From: Actinoplanes sichuanensis
GTDB taxonomy: Bacteria > Actinomycetota > Actinomycetes > Mycobacteriales > Micromonosporaceae
NCBI RefSeq assembly: GCF_033097365.1
Contig: NZ_AP028461.1
Location: forward strand, 1,488,001 to 1,552,000
Length of the DNA: 64,000 nucleotides
Direction of reading: 5' to 3'
Part shown: positions 33,189-40,505 of the stretch, piece by piece
Numbering within the stretch: position 1 is the stretch's first letter
Layout: each line of letters opens with the position of its first letter
The notes under the pieces: generated by a model
The model's database searches: none
What the model was told of the DNA's origin: nothing
What the model saw: the letters and a program-made list of their open reading frames with translations, nothing else
Made by a program: the position numbers and the translations under genes

Positions 33189-34243
33189 TGCCCGAGCCGT
33201 CCGACCAGCTTGGTGAGCACGTCCGGGGTGATGGTGAGCTCGTTGACCGACGGGAGGTGACCGGCCAGCTCCTTGAGCGCCAGCGCCTGCAGCACGGCCG
33301 GCGGCAGGTCCTGGTAGGCGGCCAGGCGCGCGGCCTCGGCCTCCGCCTCGGCCAGGCCGACGATCCGGGCGCCGGCCGCGCGGGCCTCGTCGCGGAGCCG
33401 GGTGCCCTCGGCCTCGCTGGCCGCGATCCGCTTGGCCCGCTCGGCGGCCGCGATGCTCGCGACCTCCTTGCGGTCGGCCTCGGCCCGGGCCGCGACCAGC
33501 TGGGTCTCGGCGTCCAGCTCGGCCTCCCGCCGGGTGTTGGCGCCGTGCTGCTCGACCAGCTCCTGCTGCCGCCGAGCCAGTTCGATCTTGGACTGCAGCT
33601 CGTTCTCGGCGATCTGCCGTTCCTGCTGGACGGCGTGGGCGCGGCGGGCGTACGTCGCCTTGTCCGCGTCCTGCTGCACCTGCTCCCGCGTCGGGGTCTG
33701 CAGCGCCCGCTCCAGGTCGGGCTCCGGGCGGATCGCGACCACCCGGGCACTGACCACCGACACGCCGGTCTCGGTCAGTCGCGGGTCGGTGGCCAGCGCG
33801 TCCGCGACCGACTGCCGGACCCCGGCGATCCCGGTGGTCAGCGCCTCGGCCAGCGGCACCCGGGCCAGCAGGTCCAGGGCCGGCTGCTGGGCCAGCTCGG
33901 CGAGCAGCGTGGCGACCTGGTCGAGCGGCTGGCCGCGCCACTTGCCGTGGTACGGGTCGATGGAGAAGTCGAGCCGGCCGGCGGCCGCGGCCGGGTCACT
34001 GAACCGGTAGGTGACGGTGGCCTGCACGGTCACATCGGCGAAGTCCTCGGTGCGGGCGTGGAAGAGCAGCGGCAGCTCCCGGTCGTCGACCGGAACCTCG
34101 GACAGCACCGCGGTCAGTGGCCGATACCAGAACGAGAGCCCGGTGCCCGAGCGCTTCTCGGTGCCCTTGAGGGTGTGGCTGACCCAGCTCGTCGGAGCGC
34201 CGCGCAGGTGCCGCAGGTGGAGGCGTCGCGTCACGTCGGCCAT
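33185..34243 (-). CDS. SPFH/band-7 domain protein
   Basis: A 352-residue protein with an SPFH-type domain (about 1-185: G-L-S-F-W-Y-R-P, V-P-V-D-D-R-E-L-P-L, T-V-Q-A-T-V-T-Y-R-F-S-D-P, then L-A-R-V-P-L-A-E-A-L). A long Ala/Glu/Arg-rich coiled coil follows (about 190-310) with a short C-terminal tail, L-K-E-L-A-G-H-L-P-S. There is no clear membrane helix, unlike flotillin; soluble or membrane-peripheral oligomers are expected. Coupling to a NAD-kinase-fold partner and control by an NrtR regulator suggest a role tied to NAD state. The gene is divergent from nrtR. Confidence 0.85.
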   Translation of the reverse strand: MADVTRRLHLRHLRGAPTSWVSHTLKGTEKRSGTGLSFWYRPLTAVLSEVPVDDRELPLLFHARTEDFADVTVQATVTYRFSDPAAAAGRLDFSIDPYHGKWRGQPLDQVATLLAELAQQPALDLLARVPLAEALTTGIAGVRQSVADALATDPRLTETGVSVVSARVVAIRPEPDLERALQTPTREQVQQDADKATYARRAHAVQQERQIAENELQSKIELARRQQELVEQHGANTRREAELDAETQLVAARAEADRKEVASIAAAERAKRIAASEAEGTRLRDEARAAGARIVGLAEAEAEAARLAAYQDLPPAVLQALALKELAGHLPSVNELTITPDVLTKLVGRLGQ

Positions 34244-34261
34244 GGTGGGGGTCCCTTCATT

Positions 34262-34282
34262 TTGTCGTCACGATGACGATAA
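34262..34282. promoter_or_regulatory. NrtR operator, site 1
   Basis: TTGTCGTCA, three bases, TGACGATAA: an inverted repeat with half-site TTRTCGTCA. It lies 18 bases upstream of the SPFH start and shares its half-sites with site 2; centres are 34 bases apart. Confidence 0.75.
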
Positions 34283-34295
34283 AGCGGTACGGCTA

Positions 34296-34316
34296 TTATC
34301 GTCAACATGACGACAA
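34296..34316. promoter_or_regulatory. NrtR operator, site 2
   Basis: TTATCGTCA, three bases, TGACGACAA: the same inverted repeat, covering the ATG of the NrtR gene at 34307. Autorepression follows naturally if the regulator binds here. Confidence 0.75.
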
Positions 34317-34984
34317 GCGTGGTGTCGGTCACCGTCGACCTGGTGCTCCTGACCATTCGTCAGGGCGTGCTGCAGGTGTTGCTGATCCGGCGGGGCATCG
34401 AGCCGTACCTCGGGAAATGGGCCCTTCCCGGCGGTTTCGTGCTGGACGGCGAGGATCTGGAGGAGGCGGCCGCCCGCGAACTGAGCGAGGAGACCGGGCT
34501 CGACCCGCGCGCCGGGCACTTCGAGCAGCTCGCCACGTATGGCGCGCCGGACCGCGACCCACGTGGGCGGGTGATCACCGTCGCCTACCTGGCGTTACTG
34601 CCCGACCTGCCCTCCCCGGTGGCCGGCGGCGACGCGGCGAGCGCCTCCTGGCAGCCGGTCGACGGGGTCGAGCTGGCCTTCGACCACGACCGGATCCTCG
34701 CCGACGGCATCGAACGCGCCCGCGCCAAACTCGAGTACACCCCGTTGGCCACGGTGTTCTGCCCACCCGAGTTCACCGTGGCCGAACTGCGCGCGGTCTA
34801 CGAGACGGTGTGGCGTACCCGCCTCGACCCCCGCAACTTCCACCGCAAGGTGACCGGCGCCGAAGGGTTCGTCGAGCCGACCGGTGGCACGGTGATCCGC
34901 GACCGGGGTCGCCCGGCCCAGCTCTACCGCCGCGGCCCGGCCGCCCTGCTGCATCCGCCCCTGTTGCGGTCCACTTCCGGCTGA
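34307..34984 (+). CDS. nrtR: NrtR-type Nudix transcriptional regulator
   Basis: A 225-residue protein joining an N-terminal Nudix domain to a C-terminal winged helix. The Nudix box is complete: G43, five residues, E49, seven residues, R57-E58-L59, E61-E62, G64-L65, so hydrolase activity may be kept, unlike many NrtR repressors where it is degenerate. The C-terminal part reads F-C-P-P-E-F-T-V-A-E-L-R-A-V-Y-E-T-V, then R-N-F-H-R-K-V-T, the usual NrtR DNA-binding helix pair. NrtR represses NAD synthesis genes and releases DNA on binding ADP-ribose. Here its divergent target is the SPFH and NAD-kinase-fold operon. Confidence 0.85.
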   Translation: MTTSVVSVTVDLVLLTIRQGVLQVLLIRRGIEPYLGKWALPGGFVLDGEDLEEAAARELSEETGLDPRAGHFEQLATYGAPDRDPRGRVITVAYLALLPDLPSPVAGGDAASASWQPVDGVELAFDHDRILADGIERARAKLEYTPLATVFCPPEFTVAELRAVYETVWRTRLDPRNFHRKVTGAEGFVEPTGGTVIRDRGRPAQLYRRGPAALLHPPLLRSTSG

Positions 34985-35058
34985 TTGCCCTCAGTCGCGG
35001 CACTTTCGGGCCGAAGCGTGTGGGGAAGGCCGTAATCCACCTGCCCAGGAAGTGTCCT

Positions 35059-36621
35059 ATGCCTCGTCTAGCCGACCTCAGCGTCGCCCAGCGACTGTCG
35101 TCGATCGTGGTCACCGGTGTGCTGGTCGCCGGCTCGTTGACCGGTATCGGACTCTGGTCGCAGAACCAGCTGAGCGACAAGCAGGCCAGCCTCAACAGCT
35201 ACACGCTCACCAAGGCGGCGCTCAACCACCTGGACACCCGGGAGGCGGAGCTGAAGGTGGACGCCTACCGGTCGACGCACGGCGACGACGTCAACGGGGA
35301 CGTGGCCGACGACGTGGTCTCGGCCCAGGAGGCCCTGGCCGCGGCCAGTGAGCAGGAGATCGGGCCGATCAGCGACGCGATCGACGCGCTGGGCGCCAAG
35401 GTCGAGGCGTTCAACGTGTTCGTCACCGACTTCGTCGCCGCCGCGGTGAAGGACCCGGCGAGCGTGTCGCCGGACGAGTACGCGTCGATCGCGGACCAGA
35501 ACGGGGTGGTGGACGACGCCATCGGCGCCATCCACGAGACCCTGGACGCCGAGATCGCCGCCCGGCAGGCCGAGATGGAGTCGACCAAGAGCTCGGCGAT
35601 GTGGTGGATGCTCGTGGTCTCCGGGATCGGCCTGGTCCTGCTGATGGGGCTGTCGGTGCCGCTGGTCCGGTCGATCCTGGGCCCGGTGCGGCGGGTCGCC
35701 TCGGTGGTCGGTTCGCTCGCCCAGGGTGATCTGACCCAGCGGACCGGGATCGCGGCCAAGGACGAGCTCGGTGTGATGGCCGCGAAGCTGGACGAAGCGG
35801 TGGAGAGCATCAACGAGACGATGCAGCGGATCGCCGAGAACGCGGGCACGCTGGCCGGCGCCGCCACCGAGCTGGCCGCCACCAGTCACGAGATCGCCGG
35901 TGCGGCCGACCAGACCGATCAGCAGACGTCGGCGGCGTCGACCGAGGCGGAGGAGATCTCCCGCAACGTGCAGACGGTGGCGGCCGGCAGTGAGGAGATG
36001 GGCGTCTCGATCCGGGAGATCTCCGAGAACACCAACCGGGCCGTGCAGATCGCCAGTGAGGCGGTGTCCGAGGCGGCGCTCGCCACCAAGCAGATCGAGC
36101 AGCTCGGCGCCTCGTCGGAGGAGATCGGCAACGTGATCAAGCTGATCACCCAGATCGCCGAGCAGACCAACCTGCTGGCCCTGAACGCCACCATCGAGGC
36201 GGCCCGTGCGGGGGAGATGGGCAAGGGCTTCGCCGTGGTGGCCAGCGAGGTCAAGGACCTGGCGCAGGAGACGGCCCGGGCGACCGAGGACATCAGCAGC
36301 CGGGTGACGGCGATCCAGCAGGAGACCGGTGGCGTGGTCGAGGTGATCAGCCGGATCAGCGAGGTCATCGCGAAGATCAACGACTATCAGACGACGATCG
36401 CCAGCGCGGTCGAGGAGCAGACCGCGACGACCGCCGAGATGAGCCGGAGCATCAGTGAGGTGGCGGCGGGCAGCGGCCGGATCGCGGTGAGTATCGCCGA
36501 GGTGGCCCGGGCCAGCTCGATCTCGAACGCCGGCACGAGTCAGACCAACCTGGCGAGCTCCGAGGTGGCGCGTACGGCCGAGGAGTTGCGGGCTCTGGTG
36601 AGCTCGTTCCGGCTGTCCTGA
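35059..36621 (+). CDS. Methyl-accepting chemotaxis protein
   Basis: A 520-residue chemoreceptor; ATG 35059 with AGGAAG eight bases upstream. Helices near 13-33 and 176-198 bracket a helical extracellular sensor of the four-helix-bundle type. HAMP follows (about 199-250: P-V-R-R-V-A-S-V-V, D-L-T-Q-R-T). The signalling domain contains the hairpin tip E-I-G-N-V-I-K-L-I-T-Q-I-A-E-Q-T-N-L-L-A then N-A-T-I-E-A-A-R-A-G-E. The ligand is unknown. The receptor implies a motile stage, as in zoospore-forming actinomycetes; no che genes lie in the window. Confidence 0.92.
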   Translation: MPRLADLSVAQRLSSIVVTGVLVAGSLTGIGLWSQNQLSDKQASLNSYTLTKAALNHLDTREAELKVDAYRSTHGDDVNGDVADDVVSAQEALAAASEQEIGPISDAIDALGAKVEAFNVFVTDFVAAAVKDPASVSPDEYASIADQNGVVDDAIGAIHETLDAEIAARQAEMESTKSSAMWWMLVVSGIGLVLLMGLSVPLVRSILGPVRRVASVVGSLAQGDLTQRTGIAAKDELGVMAAKLDEAVESINETMQRIAENAGTLAGAATELAATSHEIAGAADQTDQQTSAASTEAEEISRNVQTVAAGSEEMGVSIREISENTNRAVQIASEAVSEAALATKQIEQLGASSEEIGNVIKLITQIAEQTNLLALNATIEAARAGEMGKGFAVVASEVKDLAQETARATEDISSRVTAIQQETGGVVEVISRISEVIAKINDYQTTIASAVEEQTATTAEMSRSISEVAAGSGRIAVSIAEVARASSISNAGTSQTNLASSEVARTAEELRALVSSFRLS

Positions 36622-36666
36622 TCCGGGTGCCCGATTACTGTCGGACGTCCGTACCGTAGCGCGGTG

Positions 36667-36695
36667 TTGACATTGAACGGGCGTTCGCGTCTACT
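36667..36695 (+). promoter_or_regulatory. Candidate promoter for the DivIVA-like gene
   Basis: TTGACA (36667-36672) and TCTACT (36690-36695) are separated by 17 bases. This fits a housekeeping promoter with about 85 bases of leader before the DivIVA-like start. Confidence 0.45.
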
Positions 36696-36785
36696 TCCTG
36701 ACGTCGATCGGACCCGTTCCCCCGGGCGCTGTGGGAACGTGCACAGTCCGGCCGTGCGAGCCGCCCGGAAGGTAACAGGTACGCG

Positions 36786-37394
36786 ATGTCTCTTACCGCA
36801 GCGCAGGTCGGCAGTACCGTTTTCACGGAGCCGGCCGAGGGTGCGCGCGGGTATCACGAGGGGCAGGTCGACGCGTTCCTGGCCGAGGTGGCCGAGGAGA
36901 TGCGCCGGCTGGAGGGCGAGAACCGGGCGTTGGCCGAGCAGCTCCAGCACTCCGACCTGGCCGGGCATCTGATCCGGCTGGAACGCGACCGGGACCGGGT
37001 GCTGGAGCGGGTCGAGTCGTTGCGGATCGAGCTGGAGAAGGCCCGGGCCGAGTCGCCGGTGCTCGCAGGTGAGGCGCCCCGCCTGCTCGAGTTGGCCGAG
37101 CAGACCGCCGAGGTGCACATGACCGAGGCCCGGCAGGTGGCCGAGGAGCTGCTCTACAAGGCGTCGGTGGAGGCCGCCCGGCTGACCAGTGACGCCGAGT
37201 TGCGGGCGTCGACGGTGGTGGCCGACGCCCGGCACGCCCACGCCGAGCGGATCTCCGGCCTGGCCGTCCGGCGCCGGGACGCGCTGGCCCGGATCGAGGC
37301 GTTGTGCAGCGAGGCCCGCGAGCGCCGGGCCGCGCTCGTCACCGTGCTGGAGGATCGTCTCCGCGGCATGGACCCGAAACCGTCCCGCCGGTGA
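36786..37394 (+). CDS. DivIVA-domain coiled-coil protein
   Basis: A 202-residue protein. Its N-terminus follows the DivIVA lipid-binding start: M-S-L-T-A-A-Q-V, then V-F-T-E-P, G-Y-H-E-G-Q-V-D-A-F-L-A-E-V, E-M-R-R-L-E-G-E-N. A long coiled coil fills the rest, with an Ala-rich helix at 105-150. DivIVA proteins mark curved membranes and guide polar growth or septation; this one lacks a long C-terminal tail and may be an accessory relative, not the main Wag31. Its last 56 bases overlap the convergent MarR gene. Confidence 0.75.
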   Translation: MSLTAAQVGSTVFTEPAEGARGYHEGQVDAFLAEVAEEMRRLEGENRALAEQLQHSDLAGHLIRLERDRDRVLERVESLRIELEKARAESPVLAGEAPRLLELAEQTAEVHMTEARQVAEELLYKASVEAARLTSDAELRASTVVADARHAHAERISGLAVRRRDALARIEALCSEARERRAALVTVLEDRLRGMDPKPSRR

Positions 37395-37800
37395 CCATGT
37401 CGGCCAGCTCCTCGAGCAGGCGCTGGTCGGCGGGGGACAGATGCCCGACGATGTCGGGCAGCCGGGTGGACACGTCGGCGTAGAGCGCGTCGCCGATCTC
37501 CTTGCCCAGCGCGGTGCTGGACACCGTGCAGGCGCGCCGATCGTGCTCGGCGGCACCGCGCTGCACCAGGCCGCGCCGCTCGGTGCGGTCGACCAGGCCG
37601 CTCATGCCGGGTTTGGCCAGGCCGAGCAGGTGCCCCAGCTCGGACATGCCGCGGGGCTGGTCTTTGACCAGGCAGAGCAGCTGGGCCTGGGCGGTGGTGA
37701 GGTCGTGGTCGGCGCAGATCTGCACATACCGCTTGTGGATCAGCACGGACAGGCACACCAGGGTGTTGCCGAATCCCGGGCCCTCTGTCATGGCCGCCAT
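37339..37800 (-). CDS. MarR-family regulator
   Basis: A 153-residue winged-helix protein; ATG 37800, or 37791 three codons later, which has a better-spaced AGGA. DNA-binding helices read M-S-E-L-G-H-L-L-G-L-A-K-P-G-M-S-G-L-V-D-R-T-E-R-R-G-L. The wing has E-H-D-R-R-A. It is divergent from an old yellow enzyme gene, with two identical palindromes between them, and likely represses both. The inducer may be an electrophile or quinone, which the enzyme would reduce; this is inference. Its 3' end overlaps the DivIVA-like gene by 56 bases. Confidence 0.85.
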   Translation of the reverse strand: MAAMTEGPGFGNTLVCLSVLIHKRYVQICADHDLTTAQAQLLCLVKDQPRGMSELGHLLGLAKPGMSGLVDRTERRGLVQRGAAEHDRRACTVSSTALGKEIGDALYADVSTRLPDIVGHLSPADQRLLEELADMVTGGTVSGPCRGDDPPAR

Positions 37801-37813
37801 CCTACCTTGCGTA

Positions 37814-37851
37814 AGTTCGTGCCGCGAACTACTTTTGTTCGTGCCGCGAAC
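37814..37851. promoter_or_regulatory. Twin MarR operators
   Basis: The 15-base palindrome GTTCGTGCCGCGAAC occurs exactly twice, at 37815-37829 and 37837-37851, 22 bases apart (two helical turns). The first copy is flanked by A and T to extend the arms to AGTTCG and CGAACT. The pair sits between the MarR start and the reductase start at 37875. Confidence 0.8.
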
Positions 37852-37874
37852 TTTTAGACCTAGGGGAATCTCTG

Positions 37875-38942
37875 ATGGCTGACGCCTTCGACTCGTACGA
37901 CCTGGCCGGCACCAAGCTGGCCAACCGCATCGCGATGGCGCCGATGACCCGCAGCCGCGCGTACGGCACGGGCAACACCCCCACCGACCTGATGGCGACC
38001 TACTACGCCCAGCGCGCCTCGGCCGGTCTGATCATCACCGAGGGCACCCAGCCGTCCGTGGTCGGCCAGGGCTACACCAACACCCCCGGCCTGCACTCCG
38101 AGGAACAGGTCGAGGCCTGGCGCAAGGTCACCGACGCGGTGCACGCCGAAGGCGGCGTGATCTTCGCCCAGCTGATGCACGCCGGCCGAATCGGCCACCC
38201 GAGCATCCTGCCGGACGACCTGATCCCGGTCGCCCCGTCCAGCGTCAAGGCCGCCGGGCAGCTGCACACCTTCGACGGCATGCAGGACTTCGTCGAGCCC
38301 AAGGAGCTCACCGAGGAGGAGATCCGGGCGACCATCGCCGACTTCGCCGCCGCCGCCCGCAACGCCGTCGCGGCCGGTTTCGACGGCGTGGAGGTCCACG
38401 GCGCCAACGGATACCTGGTCCACCAGTTCCTGTCCGACAACGTCAACCAGCGCACCGACGCCTGGGGCGGTTCGGTCGAGGGCCGGATCCGGTTCGCCGT
38501 CGAGGTGGCCACCGCCATCGCCGCGGCCATCGGCGCGGACAAGACCGCCATCCGGCTCTCTCCGGCCAACCCGTACAACGACATCACCGAGACCGGCACC
38601 GAGGAGGTCTACCTCGCCCTGGTCGCGGCGCTGGCCCCGCTCGGGCTCGCCTACCTGCACCTGGTCGAGGGCGACCGGGAGTTCACCCGCAAGCTGCGCG
38701 CCGCCTGGCCGGGCACCTTCGTCCTGAACCCGGCCACCCACCCGCAGCCGACCGGCCCGGACGCGCTCGCCCTGATCGCCGACGGCACCACCGACCTGGT
38801 CTCGTACGGCGCGCTCTTCCTGGCCAACCCGGACCTGCCGGCCCGCCTGGCCACCGAGGGCCCGTTCAACACCCCGGACTTCTCGGCGGCGTTCGGCGGC
38901 GACCACCGCGGCTACACCGACTACCCGGCCCTCCAGGGCTGA
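37875..38942 (+). CDS. Old yellow enzyme-type alkene reductase (NemA-like)
   Basis: A 355-residue FMN enzyme; AGGGGAA lies before the ATG. Key spots are M-A-P-M-T-R-S-R near 21-28, Q-L-M-H-A-G-R near 99-105, the substrate pair H175 and N178 with Y180 in V-H-G-A-N-G-Y, R-T-D-A-W-G-G-S and the phosphate-binding end G-A-L-F-L-A-N-P-D. It reduces activated double bonds of enals, enones, nitroesters or N-ethylmaleimide with NAD(P)H. The divergent MarR and its twin operators suggest induction by reactive electrophiles. A GNRA-loop hairpin closes the gene. Confidence 0.92.
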   Translation: MADAFDSYDLAGTKLANRIAMAPMTRSRAYGTGNTPTDLMATYYAQRASAGLIITEGTQPSVVGQGYTNTPGLHSEEQVEAWRKVTDAVHAEGGVIFAQLMHAGRIGHPSILPDDLIPVAPSSVKAAGQLHTFDGMQDFVEPKELTEEEIRATIADFAAAARNAVAAGFDGVEVHGANGYLVHQFLSDNVNQRTDAWGGSVEGRIRFAVEVATAIAAAIGADKTAIRLSPANPYNDITETGTEEVYLALVAALAPLGLAYLHLVEGDREFTRKLRAAWPGTFVLNPATHPQPTGPDALALIADGTTDLVSYGALFLANPDLPARLATEGPFNTPDFSAAFGGDHRGYTDYPALQG

Positions 38943-38951
38943 CCCGCCGAC

Positions 38952-38975
38952 GGTCCCGCCGGAAACGGCGGGACC
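38952..38975 (+). terminator. Hairpin after the alkene reductase gene
   Basis: GGTCCCGCCG and CGGCGGGACC form a perfect ten-base stem closed by a GAAA tetraloop. There is no U tract, as common in high-GC actinobacteria. It separates the reductase from the P450 gene. Confidence 0.6.
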
Positions 38976-38993
38976 ACCGGGAATAGTGGTCTT

Positions 38994-40178
38994 ATGGCCA
39001 CATATACCCTTCCCACGTTTCTGGACTGGCTGGCCGAGCAGCGCACCCACGGCCCGGTCCACTACGACGACAGGCAGCAGGTCTGGCAGGTCCTCGGCCA
39101 CCCCGAGACCAGCGCCGTCCTGTCCGACCCGGCCCTGTTCTCCTCCGACCTCAGCAGCGTCATGCCCGCTCAGGACGACTTCCGGCTGTTCCAGCAGGGC
39201 AACTTCGTCCGGATGGACCCGCCCCGCCACCGCGAACTGCGCAGTCTGGTCAGCCAGGCGTTCACCCCGCGCGTGGTGGCCGGGCTGGAGCCGAGGATCG
39301 CCGAGGTCACCCACGAACTGCTCGACGCCACCGGCGGCAGTGGCCGGCTCGATCTGATCGAGGCTCTCGCGTACCCCCTGCCGGTGATCGTGATCGCCGA
39401 GCTGCTCGGCATCCCGGCCGCCGATCGGCCGATCTTCCGCCGCTGGGCGGACGTGCTCTTCGACCAGACCGACGTCGACCCGTCCGACCCGGTACTGACG
39501 GCCGGCCGGGCGACGATGAACCGGGTCGCACCGACGATCCGCGAGATGAACACCTACCTGCTCGATCACATCCGCGCCCGCCGCGCGCACCCCGGCGACG
39601 ATCTGACCGGCCGGTTGCTGACCGCCGAGGTGGACGGCAAACGCCTCGACGACCAGGAGATCGTCGGCTTCGTCGGCCTGCTTCTGCTGGCCGGGCACAT
39701 CACCACCACGGCGACGCTCGGCAACACGGTCCTCAGCCTCGACCGACACCCCGACGCGGCTGCGGAGGTCCGGGCCGACCCGGGCCTGCTGCCCGGCGCC
39801 ATCGAGGAGAGCATCCGATTCCGTACGCCGTTCCCGCGCCTGGCCCGGCGGGCCACCATCGCCACCCGCGTGGGTACGACGATGGTCCCGTCCGGCGCGA
39901 TCCTGCAGCTCTGGGTGACCGCCGCCAACCGGGACCGCCGCGTCTTCGACGACCCGGACCGCTTCGACATCCGCCGCAGCCCGAACCCGCATCTGAGCTT
40001 CGGGCACGGCATCCACTTCTGCCTGGGCGCGCCGCTCGCTCGCCTGGAGGCCCGGGTGGCCCTGCGGATCCTGCTCGACCGCTACCGCGACATCGCCGTC
40101 ACCGAACCCGTCGAGGAACGCAACCCCTGGATCATGGTGAGCGTCAACCGGCTGCCCTTGGAGGTGCGCCCGACCTGA
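38994..40178 (+). CDS. Cytochrome P450
   Basis: A 394-residue soluble P450. The heme loop is F-G-H-G-I-H-F-C343-L-G-A-P-L-A-R, the K-helix E-x-x-R is E272-S-I-R275, and the I-helix reads L-A-G-H-I-T-T (233-238). Most bacterial P450s have Glu or Asp where Ile stands here; the acid-alcohol pair that helps protonate oxygen is therefore half missing, as in some P450s of polyketide and peptide pathways. No ferredoxin adjoins. The substrate is unknown. It lies 51 bases after the reductase, with a hairpin between. Confidence 0.92.
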   Translation: MATYTLPTFLDWLAEQRTHGPVHYDDRQQVWQVLGHPETSAVLSDPALFSSDLSSVMPAQDDFRLFQQGNFVRMDPPRHRELRSLVSQAFTPRVVAGLEPRIAEVTHELLDATGGSGRLDLIEALAYPLPVIVIAELLGIPAADRPIFRRWADVLFDQTDVDPSDPVLTAGRATMNRVAPTIREMNTYLLDHIRARRAHPGDDLTGRLLTAEVDGKRLDDQEIVGFVGLLLLAGHITTTATLGNTVLSLDRHPDAAAEVRADPGLLPGAIEESIRFRTPFPRLARRATIATRVGTTMVPSGAILQLWVTAANRDRRVFDDPDRFDIRRSPNPHLSFGHGIHFCLGAPLARLEARVALRILLDRYRDIAVTEPVEERNPWIMVSVNRLPLEVRPT

Positions 40179-40348
40179 CCGCCGCTGATTTCAGCCGGGG
40201 CCGATGGCGTCGGCCGGAGCGGGGGTGCCGTTGATCAAGGTGCTGAGCAACCCGAGAGCGACGCCGACTTGGGTGACATGGTGGTTTCGCGCGATCTGAT
40301 AGTGACTGTCGGGTCCGGAGAAGCCCGAAGTTCCGCGCGTCGCCGCCC

Positions 40349-40393
40349 TTGACGGCTGCGGCGGTGGCGGGAACACTCCGGAATACGGTTTCC
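40349..40393 (+). promoter_or_regulatory. Promoter with shared LacI operator, before the secreted beta-helix gene
   Basis: TTGACG (40349-40354) starts 31 bases before GGAATACGGTTTCC (40380-40393). The operator is a near-palindrome centred on CG and lies in a 19-base block, ACTCCGGAATACGGTTTCC, repeated exactly before the sugar importer operon. It would cover the transcription start. The remainder of the 327-base gap 40179-40505 holds no gene I can support; about 110 bases of leader separate the operator from the start codon. Confidence 0.8.
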
Positions 40394-40505
40394 GGGCCGC
40401 CGGACCCCTCCGCGAGCCTGCTGTGAGTGCTGCCCGCCGTACCCCCTGCCCGCATCTGCCCTGCCACCGGGGCCGAACCGGGCCTCAATCCATGGAGAGA
40501 TGTCG

